The notes under the pieces are model-generated. The model saw nothing but the letters and a program-made list of their open reading frames with translations, was not told where the DNA came from and ran no database searches. Below are positions 19,487 to 19,519 of a stretch of 19,519 nucleotides of DNA, one piece after another. Numbering within the stretch: position 1 is the first letter of the stretch; every line of letters begins with the position of its first letter. This DNA comes from JBAYVY01 sp041674345 (lineage in GTDB: Bacteria > Planctomycetota > Phycisphaerae > Phycisphaerales > Zrk34), in assembly GCA_041674345.1 (NCBI GenBank), contig JBAYVY010000021.1, forward strand, positions 1 to 19,519. Reading direction: 5' to 3'. Made by a program: the position numbers and the translations under genes.

Positions 19487-19517
19487 ATGACTTTGTTTTC
19501 AGTGAAAACAAAGTCAT
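19487..19517. repeat. AT-rich 31-bp near-perfect palindrome
   Basis: atgactttgttttca (19487-19501) and tgaaaacaaagtcat (19503-19517) are exact 15-bp arms around a single base. Its composition is unlike the GC-rich surroundings. It has no terminal T-run. The window ends two bases later, so what lies beyond is unknown. Confidence 0.85.
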
Positions 19518-19519
19518 CG

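Overview
The window reads as high-GC chromosomal DNA from a planctomycete, probably of the Phycisphaerae type. This is inferred from a secreted protein with a C-terminal VPEP/hydrophobic/Arg-rich sorting tail, a DUF2203 protein, IS66-, IS4- and ISAs1-type transposase remains, and intergenic regions packed with short self-complementary repeat arrays. No rRNA, tRNA or CRISPR was found.

Layout: (i) 1-126 is the right end of an IS66-family element, followed by a 107-bp REPIN-like element (160-266). (ii) 324-6476 is a complete Pho block on the minus strand, in transcription order: a PhoB/PhoP-type response regulator, a terminator, a Pho box made of four TNACA half-sites at 11-12 nt spacing, pstS, a strong terminator, then pstC, pstA, pstB and phoU. 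No PhoR-type kinase is present. (iii) 6682-8634, plus strand, carries a CHAD-domain protein and a stand-alone HD domain resembling the C-terminal half of Ppx/GppA. With the Pho genes this makes a phosphate-uptake and polyphosphate neighbourhood. (iv) 8785-10966 holds a DUF2092-like gene remnant, the ATPase gene ychF and a DUF2203 gene with a good promoter. (v) 10975-12104 is a decayed IS4-family element with matching 16-bp terminal inverted repeats, two frame changes and an internal deletion. (vi) 12439-14754 encodes a CHASE-like/GGDEF/EAL membrane protein, and 15043-16023 a trypsin-like protease with a PEP-CTERM-like tail. (vii) 16211-16440 is an ISAs1-family remnant. (viii) 16647-19286, minus strand, is a two-gene operon of PLP-dependent transsulfuration enzymes. 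Its leader hides the Shine-Dalgarno sequence and start codon of the first gene in a hairpin.

The main unexplained signals are three. First, a 9-mer, TTCCGGGGG, occurs 15 times over both strands; it is absent from the core genes and concentrated at repeats and IS scars. Second, almost every intergenic gap holds a different short quasi-tandem repeat arranged as an inverted pair. Third, a pair of palindromes of this intergenic kind lies in frame inside a PLP enzyme gene. The best candidate for an under-described system is the Pho regulon next to CHAD plus a free Ppx-type HD domain.
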